DNA of 64,000 bases from Mixophyes australis (lineage: Eukaryota > Chordata > Amphibia > Anura > Limnodynastidae), in NCBI GenBank assembly GCA_036250195.1, contig JAVHZZ010000008.1, positions 12,309,934-12,373,933 of the forward strand. The letters run 5' to 3'. The stretch's first letter is position 1. The number at the start of each line of letters is the position of its first letter. This document shows, one piece after another, positions 47,901 through 58,784 of the stretch. A model generated the notes under the pieces. The model was not told the DNA's origin. It worked only from the letters and a program-made list of their open reading frames with translations, and made no database searches. Made by a program: the position numbers and the translations under genes.

Positions 47901-48801
47901 CTTTAGTAAGACCAGTAGCTGTCTTCTTTTGACAAACAGTAATGGAACTACTGCAATTAAAGGAGTATGATGGTTTTGGGGCCTGGAGCTGAGGGGAACC
48001 GTGATGCTGGTTGATCTGCTGCCCTCCACTCTACTGTGAGCTTAGTGGGCTCATGAGCAGCCAAGCTCTGTGAGGACTTTCAGTTCTGGAACAGAGAGTC
48101 CAAACAGTGCTTCACTGCCCTGGATAATATACCAGCATTCCTGCCCCCCTGCCACCCCCAAATAAACTAATAAACGAATGTTAAATCCCTGATTAAAGAG
48201 CGCTATTTCTCATGTCCTGGTATTTCAGGCTCCCAACTCATGGATTTGGGCTTTCTGCATCCTGCCTTTATTAGAAATGTGTCCTATTTTCCACCCAGCT
48301 GGTGCCTGTACCCAATATTTCTCCAAGGGCTAAAAATCTGAACATAGTGGTCATCAGCGGAATGCTTCCGCTGCAGCTGATTGGCCAGCTACAATGGCTT
48401 TGTCTAATCATGTTCAGGTGATGACAATCTTTCCCTGCTCATCTTGAACAGTCAACTTCTCCAGGCTGTTAGGCCCTGGAGAAACACTGGATACCTGTTC
48501 CATATATATAGCCAGGTCCTGAGAATGGGATCCTGCAGAAAAAAATATATAGAAGAGAATAGATAGAGAAGGGGGTGGTTAAGTAAAAAATAATTGACTG
48601 TAGTTTCTTTTTTTACAGATTTATTAATCTGTGGCGCTAAATATTTATTCACATGAATTGTGCATAAAACAATGAATTACTTATTTATTTGGGGTGCTGA
48701 TTACTCATATGAGGTATTCATTAGAAGAAAGGGAGGACATAGCTCAATATCAAGGCAAGGAGTCTTTCTTTTGTAGCCTAGAAGGTTGAAATGCATTCTT
48801 A

Positions 48802-48834
<33 letters not shown>

Positions 48835-50203
48835 ATATTTAATTTTTAATACCTAAAACAGTGTTAAATATATAAATTTATTAAGGACCAAATTGCAGTG
48901 TAGTTAATTTGTGCAAATCTCTAGGAAATATCAATACTAAGTCACTTTAAGCATACGTTGCCTTCAAGAAAAGCAATTCTGCCCATCCGGCGCCGTTAAG
49001 TTGCCGTCAACTTTTTATTGAAATATATACATGCTGGAAGCGAGGGCTTGAGTCTTGAACAATGGAAAGGTTTTATTTACTAAAGCCTAATCTTGCTTGA
49101 GTTCTGCTATTTGCCTTCTGCTGGTACACTGCACAGGATGATACGTTTAATCAATCCACTCATCCTGCATTTTCACAACTCATTTGATGTGGCTCAGTCA
49201 GCCGTGTAACATGTTAACCGTCTTCTGGCCTCGTCGTCTGCGAGATCTGTTTAGTTTGCTGAAGTGGATATACTCTCTTTAATTCATATCCCCAGTACGC
49301 CTCCCTGCTGCAGCGCGCTAGATATCACTTCTACCAGAATGTTTAAGACTTGATCAACAATCAGCCGGGTCGATGTGATTTGCGGCTATAATCTTCTCCC
49401 AGATTACGGGAATGTGCAACCAAATCAAATCATGTTCCTCTGTTCTGCAGCTTCTGCAAGTCCTGAGCTAGAGCGTATTTTGTAAAGTGCTGGGTGAGGC
49501 GAGACAGGTTTTTATGTCTGTAACTAAATTCCCTGTCTGATACAAGGGAAATGTGCTGTGCAAGAAAATAAAGCAGAACTAATGTGGAACAAACAGAATT
49601 AAACATAATGTTTACTAGCAAACAAGCCACTGTACTAGCAGCTGGGCTATGTTATACATACTATCCTGTATGCACAACACTATAAAGTGATGTAATCTCT
49701 ATAGTATCACACACGTCTCCACTTACAGGTGAATATTCAGTGGAATACATCCAGCAAAGGAACATAACCCAATCTGTCATTGCAGAAACACAGAACACAA
49801 ACCACCTGCATTGGAGGCACAAACACATAGCATAGCAATATTAGACATTGCTTCCGGCTCCTGCCCATCTCTGTCCCCAGGGGCAGGCTGGGCTGGGAAG
49901 CATTGGGGCATCTGCCCGCCCGCGCTAGTCCCATAGTGGGCTAGATAGATATTTGTGAATCTACTAGTGATGTCAGGCAAAGGAGTATCAGCACTCGCTT
50001 GCTTTTGTCTGACTTCTCCCCTCCACAATTTGGAAACTGGGGAACCCATTAGGCCCTCTGGGCTCACAGGTCCCAGAGCACAAGTACAGTGATATCTGTA
50101 ATCAGTGATTATATATGACATTCCAGCCTATACTAAACTCAGTATGTCACACTAATCATTGGCATTTATCATACATTTGTGAATATATGCAGTACTCTAG
50201 ATA
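47901..50203. other. Unannotated intronic stretch
   Basis: (TTA)n lies at about 48800-48833. 49857-50100 is GC-richer and may be repeat-derived. Otherwise unrecognised. Confidence 0.5.
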
Positions 50204-50977
50204 CAGCATGCCTGCTAACTGTCCCTGAATGTCAGGGAGACTCCCTGAAATAGGGGTGATCTCCCTCACTCCCTGAAGAGTCTGGCATTCTCCCTGATGC
50301 TGAGCCAGTACAAGACGTGTTTGGCTTCGCCATCTGTGGCATGATGACACAGTTCAGAAATTGTGCCCTATGTCCATGTATTGAGGCCTATGGAGGTGGC
50401 CATTTTCATGGAGACCAAGATTAAATCAAAGACTGACAGGTAAGACAACATGACTTCAGTAAAGGAGACAGAAATGTAAAAGACACTTCAGTCTCTAGAG
50501 CAGTGTTGGCTAACCTGTGACACTCCAGGTGTTGTGAAACTACAAGTCTCGGCATACCCTTCCAGCAGTACGCTGCTATATATTAGCAAAGCATGCTGGG
50601 ACTTGTAGTTTCACAACACCTGGAGTGTCGCAGGTTAGCCAATACTGCTCTAGAGATTCATTAGCTGCTTTTCTTTAATGCATAGTTGCCTACTCTCCCG
50701 GAATGTCCGGGAGACTTCCGCATTTCTGGGAAGCCTCCCAGGAGAGCAGGGCAACCTCCCAGTTCTCGCCCCCGCAATAGATAAGTGGTGGGAGGCGGGG
50801 ATTAAGGACGCAAATATTGCATCATCTTAGCCCCTTCCCCCTGCTGTAATTGGCCAAAATTGAGACAATCATTTAGTGGGCGGGGCCAAAATGATGCAAT
50901 TTGTCAAGCCCCACCCCCGCACGCCCACCTCACTCGGGAACTCCCTGAAGCCAACGAGGAAAAGTTGCAAAGTATGA
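50204..50977. mobile_element. Composite repeat containing a hAT MITE, copy 2
   Basis: Opens CATGCCTGCTAACTGTCCCT and closes AAAAGTTGCAAAGTATG. From about 50684 it also reads as an internal start of the 'CATACTTGCCAACTCTCCCG' family (GTTGCCTACTCTCCCGGAAT). Includes GGGGCCAAAATGATGCAATT, shared with 9208-9517. Confidence 0.88.
50501..50647. mobile_element. 147-bp palindromic hAT MITE, copy 2
   Basis: Same as 45307-45453. Flanked by a perfect 8-bp duplication CTCTAGAG (50493-50500 and 50648-50655). Confidence 0.95.
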
Positions 50978-51189
50978 GTTACAGTCTAGTATTACAACAT
51001 TTTAATATTGTCCATCTTGCATTTAGCAGTGTTTCACTTAACTGGCATATAACAGGGGTTCCCTACTGCACTTTATCCATATGTTCTTGATGATGATCGC
51101 AGTAAATTCATCTATGCCATTATATACATAAAGAAACAACAGTGTGCTTCTATTTTACAATGAACTATGCTTTAATATAACAACATTCT

Positions 51190-51893
51190 GGGCCTGATTT
51201 ATCTTCGGACGTAAGTCCCGTTGCCGTAACTTGCGTGAAATTGCTCTGCGCATGCTGAGGAACGGACTTTACACCAGTAAACGCAAATGCACGCAATTCA
51301 AGTCCACATGCAAATGGTACTTCTGACTGCCTACGATTTAAAGGGCGGAATGGGAGAAGGATGGGGCAGACACACGTAGAGAACGTACAGTGCGGGAGCG
51401 CTGAGGCTAGTGCGCACATTCATCCCACTCAAACTCTGGGTATCTACCAGGTACGTGTTCATTAACCGGATCACTTGCACCAGCTACAGGGCGGGTGATG
51501 GTGGCGTCTGGCAGTGATGACTGACGCATATACATACAAAAACATGTGTTTGCAAGAGAGAGAAACTGTAAAAATGCATTCAGAGCATCCTGTTTTATGG
51601 ATTTCATGTAAACAAAAAAAAATAAATTAAATGTATTTTTATTAATGATTATGGTATTACGATTGGACGTAATATTGAACATATACATTGTGCACATCCT
51701 ACACTGTGTCTGGTCTATCTGCATACACCAAGTACCATTACACCAGAGTGTAATTATACCCATATTAAATGGAAAACCTTTTTTGTGATCCGCTATTACT
51801 TTAATACGGGCGTACGTGCGTGTAACTTAAGTCGGATTTTTGGAAAACGCAAATTGCGTTCACGTTGCGTTCCAAGATGAATCAGGACCTATA
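51190..51893. mobile_element. CpG-rich TIR-family element, longest copy
   Basis: Opens GGGCCTGATTTATCTTCGG and closes GTTCCAAGATGAATCAGGAC, an inverted match. The interior has many CpGs and shares segments with 23251, 31560 and 35401. No coding domain. Confidence 0.75.
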
Positions 51894-51912
51894 TGTACAG
51901 CCGTGTTAATAC

Positions 51913-52516
51913 TAGAGATGCTCACTGACCCCCGAGAACCGGTTTTGGTTTGGTTTTGGATCTGGATTAGCTTCGTGTTTTGGTTTTGGTTTTGGCAAAA
52001 CCACCCTTGTCTTTTTGTTTTTGTTTTGGATTTTTTAGGAAAAATCCTAAAATATGCTAAAATCACATATTTTTGGTTTTTTTTTTTGTTCCTACATTAT
52101 TCTTAACCTCAATAACACTAATTTCAAGTCATTTACAGTCAATTTTGTCCACCTCACAGATCACATTATTATTTCCATTCACTTTCGGAAAAATACTGCA
52201 GCGACCTGGCTGGATGGTAAGCGACAGAGCAATGACACAAACACATGGCAGTTCAGAGCACATCTAGGACACATTGGCACACAGCAGCGGCAGGAAAGAA
52301 AAATGGGGGTCTGCCCTCCCTCCCCCTCCGTGATGTTGGATCTTAAAAAGGATTCCAAAACTCGCGAGATCCGAGATCTGACGACGTCACAATGACATTT
52401 TGCCTCGTTTTCAATTACGACTGCGCGCGACAGTACCAAGCCGACTCGGCTCGGTACTCGGATCCCCTAAGTTCGGGAGTGTTCGGTTCACGAGGAACCG
52501 AGCCTGAGCATCTCTA
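51913..52516 (+). mobile_element. hAT-type non-autonomous element, copy 2
   Basis: TIRs TAGAGATGCTCA and TGAGCATCTCTA are perfect; the 8-bp duplication GTTAATAC is perfect at 51905-51912 and 52517-52524. It is 88 bp longer than the copy at 18039 because of additional TTTTGG-rich sequence in the left part. Confidence 0.95.
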
Positions 52517-52524
52517 GTTAATAC

Positions 52525-54199
52525 ATGATCATGTGATGGTACTATACACATGCATTCCTTCACATAATAGTATGTTATAACAAACATAGGGAAGTGCTGT
52601 GTGTGATAGACCACTAACTCGTACCCACAGATTAAAGACCTCCGTAGGCTCCTAGTCAGAGTCGGCTTATAATCAGGGTAACAGTAGCTGCCCCAAGTGA
52701 ACTGCCCCACCTTCTACATTCGCCACCGTGCGTCTGCAGGTCAGGCAAAGACGTCAGACGATGAGATTATTCTTAGTGCTTGGGTCTGGATCTGCCGCTC
52801 TCAGCCTTGTAAAGCTCTGTAATGTACCACATGACAGACATCTGCTTTTTGATTGGTCGATTCAGTACCTACACCTGGGACATCTGCTGTAGATACAATG
52901 ACTAACAGGCGGGTAGGTGACTCACAGCCGAACCCCAACCACACTGCCGTCCAACTCTCCTGGCCAGGGGTGGGCTGGGCCGGGGGGCAGGGGGGCATCG
53001 GTCTGACCACTGTTACCTCAGTATTGCATCCACGGACATGCGATGCGGCCGCGTCAGCGCACAGGTGGCCGCATCACATGACACGCGGTGCGGCCGCGTC
53101 ATCAATGAGCGCCCCCCCAGGCTGAAATTTGCCAGCCCGCGCCTGCTCCTGGCATTAACCATTTATAGCCCACTCACCAGCCCGGCCCTGTGATTGTATA
53201 CATTGTTAACACTTTAAAATCCTACAACAGTTTCAGAAGCTTCCATGTGTTTTAATTGTGCGCCGCTGAATAAAGACATTAGCAAAATTATGGATTACTA
53301 GTTTGGAAAACGTGGCATCTTCCTAAACTTCTATTACTTTATATTATGTCACACTGGTAAATTGGCAAACAATACCTTTACTATATACGGTACAGAGGAT
53401 TATTATTATGTCATACTTGCTCTGCATCCTTTAGTAATTATGTTTTCATTTCTAAACATTGGAAGTAGCCTCTGCCGTTAATGAATGTACCATAATACCA
53501 CAGAAGAGCCTTCACATGGAATGTAGGAATTATTCTAAGTGGAAATTGAAACCGCTCTTAGAGGGAGAAAAAAAACGAAAACGTATACAAATTATCTACC
53601 ATAAATCATCCTCCGCCTAATAAACTCTAATGCAATATCTAATACAATTTATGAAGGAGACATAAAATGAGATTACTTTCGCTCGGAATAGCTAATCTGC
53701 TTGATCTCACTTTTGATGTATAGGATGTTTCTCATCCTTTCAGTAGTGTAAGTTCATACTGTATGATAATTCATCAGGTTCTTCATTCCTAATGTTTCAA
53801 CGGAGCAGGGATTGATTATCCAATAGGCTGACTAGGCTGCAGCCAAGGGCATGAGGGTTTGGGGGGGCACAAAAGTTGGAGAGTGCGACATTGTGACAGG
53901 GAGAGTTATGAGCTGAAATTCATTTTAAAATATAAGAGAATAGTTGTTCTCCATAGTAAAAATAAAACATGAAAGTAAAATGTAGTAAAGTTTTAATCTT
54001 TACGTATTCCCATGGTAAAGGCTGAAAACAAGAAGTCAAATTTAGGCTTAGAGAATGGCTTTTTGGTTTTAAACGGGAGAAAATACAGTAGTTTGATATT
54101 AGAGGGTCTAAAGATGACATTGCGAGTTTACATTTTATTTGTATTTTCTTTTATTTCATTGTTTTCTATTTAAAAAAGCCAATAAAAGTAGTTACTTAC
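52525..54199. other. Unannotated intronic stretch
   Basis: 52965-53190 is GC-rich (GGTGGGCTGGGCCGGGGGGC... GCCAGCCCG), probably an interspersed repeat I cannot name. The rest, up to the NEGR1 exon, is unrecognised. Confidence 0.45.
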
Positions 54200-54331
54200 A
54201 GTTCACAATGACATTGACTTTCCTCACGTCTAAATGGGGCACGGTGTTTTCGGCCAGACACTCGTAGTCGCCGGCCTGGTCTCTCGTAATGCCGTAAATA
54301 TCTAAATATTGGCCACTTCCAAATGGTTTTG
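54200..54331 (-). CDS. NEGR1: NEGR1 coding exon, second half of Ig domain 2 (exon 4 by family numbering)
   Basis: This is a 132-bp exon (44 codons) on the minus strand, phase 1 at both ends. The acceptor is a pyrimidine-rich CGCTTCTCTTTCAG (AG at 54333-54332) and the donor is GTAAGTAAC (from 54199). The translation contains [20 protein letters not shown] followed by DYECLAEN and [10 protein letters not shown]. DxAGDYEC is the classic DxGxYxC signature of the Ig F strand; its cysteine pairs with one in the preceding exon, which is not in the window. [15 protein letters not shown] is the NEGR1 version of this segment; LSAMP, NTM and OPCML have EYLEI followed by different residues, so the paralogue call is fairly secure. 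Differences from the mammalian protein (recalled, not aligned) cluster just after the cysteine. Joining to the exon at 150-270 restores the frame (N, then split F codon, then APT). Confidence 0.92.
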
Positions 54332-54804
54332 CTGAAAGAGAAGCGACAAAATAAAATCCTTAAAAATAAAGAAATTAAAAGTAACATCGTGCGCATTAAA
54401 CCTGGAGGAGAGCTTTAGCAGAGTACTTTACGGTGAATTTAACATCATAAATAGTAATAAAGCTTTTTGCAGTTATTCTACTTTCCCTAAAATAAAGAAT
54501 AATGAGCCACTTTCACTGAAAATAAGCCACATATATATAACAATCGTATTTCCTGTTTGCATATTAGAGGGTGAGACAGATAGAATTCAAATTGGACAGT
54601 GGTGTGAAAACAGGAACATAGGAATACAGGAAGGAAATCAGGAACTAATAGATGGTTTTTGAAACGTAGTTTCACAAATCTTTAAAGAGAATCTGTCGTC
54701 TGCACATAATACAGGCAGTAGTTTTATGGAAGAACCAATATTTACTGACTTAGTTCTTTCAATATTTCTAATTAATTGATAGACCACATTATGATGTACA
54801 TGGA
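54332..54804. other. Intron upstream of the Ig2 exon
   Basis: Contains the acceptor polypyrimidine tract next to the exon; nothing else recognised. Confidence 0.6.
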
Positions 54805-54956
54805 TTGAAAAGTGGAGATGTTGCCTATAGAAACCAATCAGATTCTAGCTGTCATATTGTAGAACGTACTAAATAAATGATAGCTAGAATTATAGCTAGA
54901 ATCTGATTGGCTTTTCAAACCCGCTGGAAAACTCTCAGCTTGATACATTTACCCCC
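54805..54956. mobile_element. Palindromic MITE, 'GGGGTAAATGTATC' family, truncated
   Basis: AAGTGGAGATGTTGCCTATA opens it and GCTTGATACATTTACCCCC closes it. The outer left end and part of the right arm are missing. Confidence 0.88.
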
Positions 54957-55140
54957 AGAGGTAGAAAACTCAGGGCCAAGATGAGGGGAGAATACGATGA
55001 CCCAGGGGAGGCTTTATTAGGCCTCCCTTTATTCACACATAGAGGTTATACTCAGTACACATTGCACTGCATGCAATATACCCATGACGAGTCATCTTCC
55101 TCCCATTGCATTTAGTATGCATGGTGTTTCATTGCCTAGA

Positions 55141-55291
55141 CTAGGCCAGGCCAACCTGTGGCTCTACGGATGTTGTGAAACTACAAGCCCCAGCATGCTT
55201 TACTAGCAGATAGCCAGCTGATAGCTGGCAGGGCATGCTGGGACTTGTAGTTTCCAAAAACATGGGCAGCCACAGGTTGGCCAGGCCTGGA
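55141..55291. mobile_element. Palindromic MITE related to the 147-bp hAT type
   Basis: Arms GGCCAACCTGTGGCTCT... CTACAAGCCCCAGCATGC and GCATGCTGGGACTTGTAGTT... CCACAGGTTGGCC. A diverged relative of 45307 and 50501; no clear 8-bp duplication. Confidence 0.8.
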
Positions 55292-56670
55292 GTAGACTAT
55301 TTTACACTGCTACACTGGACAGTCAGAGACCTATAGTGGTTATGTGTAAATATCAGATGCTGGGTAACAAGACCGGAGATCAGGCTTGCTCCTTGAAGTG
55401 CGGAGGCCGGACCATGTAGCCACACCAGTACAAAAGAAAAACAGTTTGTGGGGACATCCAGTACACATCATAAAGGAAATGCTGTGTGTTTTTGAGTTTT
55501 CAACAGGTGATTTCAGGGAGAAGTTCTATTTCAGGTATGAGTTATTCCTGTAAGTTGTATTACTAAGCATTATAATTTTAATTAGGCAAAATCATGTTTG
55601 CCCTCTAAAGACCCTGGAATGACCCCCTAATTAACTCTCCTGAAGACTTTCTAGCCTGCTGAAATATGCTGTATTTTTATAAGTGTCTTATAAATTCCCA
55701 GGATTCCATATGTTTTCAAATGGAACGGATACTTCTGTTTGGCGTAAATCCTGGTAATCCCTATGCACTTGGCTCATAGATGTAAATATCTCACAAAATG
55801 AAATCTTTAAATCCGTCAACGGTTTCTATAGGAATTCTAAGCAAGTCTCAGCAACGAGAATAAGGAAAACATACCAGATGCTGGATGCCTTTTGCAGAGG
55901 TATGGGAAAAAAATATGATACGAACATGAATTGTTATACAAACACATATACTAATCCTTGTATAAATATATAAAAAAACAACTCTAGCCAGAGACAACAG
56001 CAAACAATGAGAATAGGATAAAAAAAAGATGTCTTGTATTTTGCAGAAGGTCTTTGGTGAATATGTAATGTAGCAATCCTAAATAAAGCAAGTACACGTA
56101 TTCTTAAATTGCATGAAGTCTTCTCTATTCTGTGATACTCATGATAAAAGAATTATGAAAAGAAATTTCTTACAATAGAAGCAGCTGTGGCTCTTTTATG
56201 CATGAACGCCTGCACCCTCCTCTGTGTCCAGGAGGAATCGATTTAGACAAAATGTTTACTAACACTCCAAAAAGCCACTAACCAAATGGCAACAGAAAGA
56301 GGTTGGGCGATGGCAAAAAATCCCCTTTTGTGTATTTACATTTTATCCATCTAGACTTGTTTTCCATTTTATATTCTGGCCACATAAAAGCCAACCGGGA
56401 TTATTAGTTATGTTTTGCAAAGGATTATGGGTAAAACAATAATGGCCATGGTAACTTTATAAGAGCATTAGACTGTTGAATAGCTAATTAATCCGTCTAG
56501 CCCATTTCAATAATATAATATAAGTTGATTTAGGTAGTTGTCAGACTCACATTTACTTTAGTTTTCCCAGATACTTCAGGGTTTTTTTTTGCCACAGGAA
56601 AAGCTTCACTCAGAAATCATAAGTTCTTATAATTCAAGTAACTAATGCTGGTACCGGATTAAAAAACTAG
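55292..56670. other. Unannotated intronic stretch
   Basis: Nothing recognised. Confidence 0.6.
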
Positions 56671-57003
56671 GGGCCTGATTCATTAAGAATCTTAACTTGA
56701 GAAACTTCTTATTTCAGTCTCCTGGACAAAACCATGTTACAATGTGAGGGGTGCAAACTAGTTTTCTGTTTTGCAGATAAGTTAAATACTGACTGTTTTT
56801 TCATGTAGCACACAAATACTTGATAGCTTATTTGTACACTGAAATTTAAAGTTGATATTTGTGTGCTACATGAAAAAACAGTCAGTATTTATCTTATGTG
56901 CAAAACAGAATACTAATTTGCACCCCTTGCATTGTAACATGGTTTTGTCCAGGAGACTGAAATAAGAAGTTTCTCAAGTTAAGATTCTTAATGAATCAGG
57001 CCC
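56671..57003. mobile_element. 333-bp palindromic MITE, second copy
   Basis: Same length and arms as 43930-44262, differing at a few sites (for example TTAAGAATC for TTAAGGATC, symmetrically in both arms). Confidence 0.95.
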
Positions 57004-57024
57004 TTGGTTCTTATTTTATTGTAT

Positions 57025-57215
57025 ACATACTTGCTTACTCTGACGGAATACCAAGAATTTTGAGAATTGCGCCATCATGGAGCTGCCCTGAGCTGTGTCA
57101 TGATGCAAATTGCAGCATCGTGCAGTCTGGTGGGCGAGACGCAAGATGAAGTGACTTGCATCACGTTCCCGGACGAGCCCCCACAGGGCTCTCCTGGACG
57201 GGTGGTATAAAAAGC
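57025..57215. mobile_element. Fragment of 'CATACTTGCCAACTCT' family
   Basis: Begins CATACTTGCTTACTCTGACG and has GATGCAAATTGCAGCATCGT. The right end was not found. Confidence 0.5.
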
Positions 57216-57335
57216 AAGCAATTATAACTGTGTCTTGTACCAAAATTAAGCAAAGCGTGACAACTGAGGACTGAGAAGACGTATGAGGATTATGTCTCCC
57301 TAACATTTTGGAGACCAAGATACAATAGAGTATAT

Positions 57336-57672
57336 GTAGTGGTTAGCACTTCTGCCTCACAGCACTGGGGTCACGAGTTCAATTTCTGACCATGGCCTTA
57401 TCTGTGTGGAGTTTGTATGTTCTCCCCGTGTTTGTGTGGGTTTCCTCCGGGTGCTCCGGTTTCCTCTCACACTCCAAAAACATACTGGTAGGTTAATTGG
57501 CTGCTTCTAATTTCCCCTAGTCTGTGTGTTTGTCTGTATGTGTGTGTGTGTGTGTTAGGGAATTTAGACTGTAAGCCCCAATGGGGCAGGGACTGATGTG
57601 AGTGAGTTCTCTGTTCAGTGCTGCGGAATTAGTGGCGCTATATAAGTAAATGGTGATGATGATGATGATGAT
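57336..57672 (+). mobile_element. tRNA-headed SINE with L2-like tail, copy 6
   Basis: Plus strand, from GTAGTGGTTAGCACTTCTGC (within box A) through box B-like GAGTTCAATTTC, the core, (TG)n at 57535-57555, TTTAGACTGTAAGCCCCAAT and GTGGCGCTATATAAGTAA to a (GAT)n end. Confidence 0.94.
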
Positions 57673-58784
57673 AGTAGATAGCACTGATGCTATGTTAATG
57701 GATAACTCCTCAAATTCCAACATTACTAAATTTAAAAATGGGAGAAATCAGGTCACGCACCCTGTGTCCCCCAAGCAACACCCCAGACACACCCCACAAT
57801 AAACTGGGGCGGTTCCATGACAGCGAAACTGATAGGGGCAATGACTGACATCACACTGTCATCAAATAGTGCTCCCTTTGTTGTGGGAAGTGGATTTACA
57901 CGACTGCACTGCCCCCCCCCCCCTCCCTCCGTAAAGCTAATATCTAAGTACATTCTTTACACATGGCTGGGATTATCATAAATATATTTTAGGAATTATT
58001 TTATCTACTAATGTAATTCTGCATTTATTGTGTTTAATGATCCTCTGTAAGATGCACCATTGTTGTAGATGCTGATAAACATTGGCTGTGGCGACCAACA
58101 TGTCAGGAAGCCAAAGAATGACTTAATAATGTTCATAAATTAACTGTGGCTTGTGTCCCAAATACATAGGTAGATCCATGAATACATTCTGGTAGACCAT
58201 TGGATATAATTACCATAAAAAACAACTGTTATACAACGCATAAACACAAAAAGAGTCTAAAACTTAAAATAATCAATAAAGCAGAATAAAAATGAACTTA
58301 TGTAGTATTATAATATTTGAGATATCTCCAAGGGTATTTAAAATAAAGTGAATTTTACCAATGTCAACATAGTTTGTACATAAAACAATTTTTAGAATGT
58401 AGGTGTCAACTAAGAAGATATTCCCAACTTCTGTCTATAATTTCTGGTCACTCTTTAACGTGTATGTTTCAAAGGTAATTGTACAGTACAGTGAAGTACG
58501 TCATTGCTTTATAAATGTAGCCTAATACATAATATAAAATTGTTTATTTTTCTGGACTCCATATATTCCCAATAAGTGAGGTTTCAAATCAGAATTCCCA
58601 GATGGAATTTGTCCTATTTGTCCCTTGTAGTCACATTGTTTTTAGAATTAAGAATTTACTATTTATATGATGACATTGCAATTACAAACTGCAGTAGACA
58701 AATAGACAACAATAGCAACAGTGGCACTTGCATGCTACAATTGTTAATGGCCACTGTGGATAGAACGTTGTGTTTGTAATCTGA
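57673..58784. other. Unannotated intronic stretch
   Basis: AT-rich; a poly-C run at about 57911-57922. Nothing else recognised. Confidence 0.6.

Larger units (their letters stand above)
271..54199 (-). other. NEGR1 intron 4, complete (53,929 bp)
   Basis: Bounded by the donor GTAAGT at 54199 and the acceptor CAG at 273-271. It is phase 1. It holds no other exon I could recognise. Its content is repeats and unique intronic DNA, listed separately. A large intron fits the known great size of the NEGR1 gene in other vertebrates. Confidence 0.85.
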
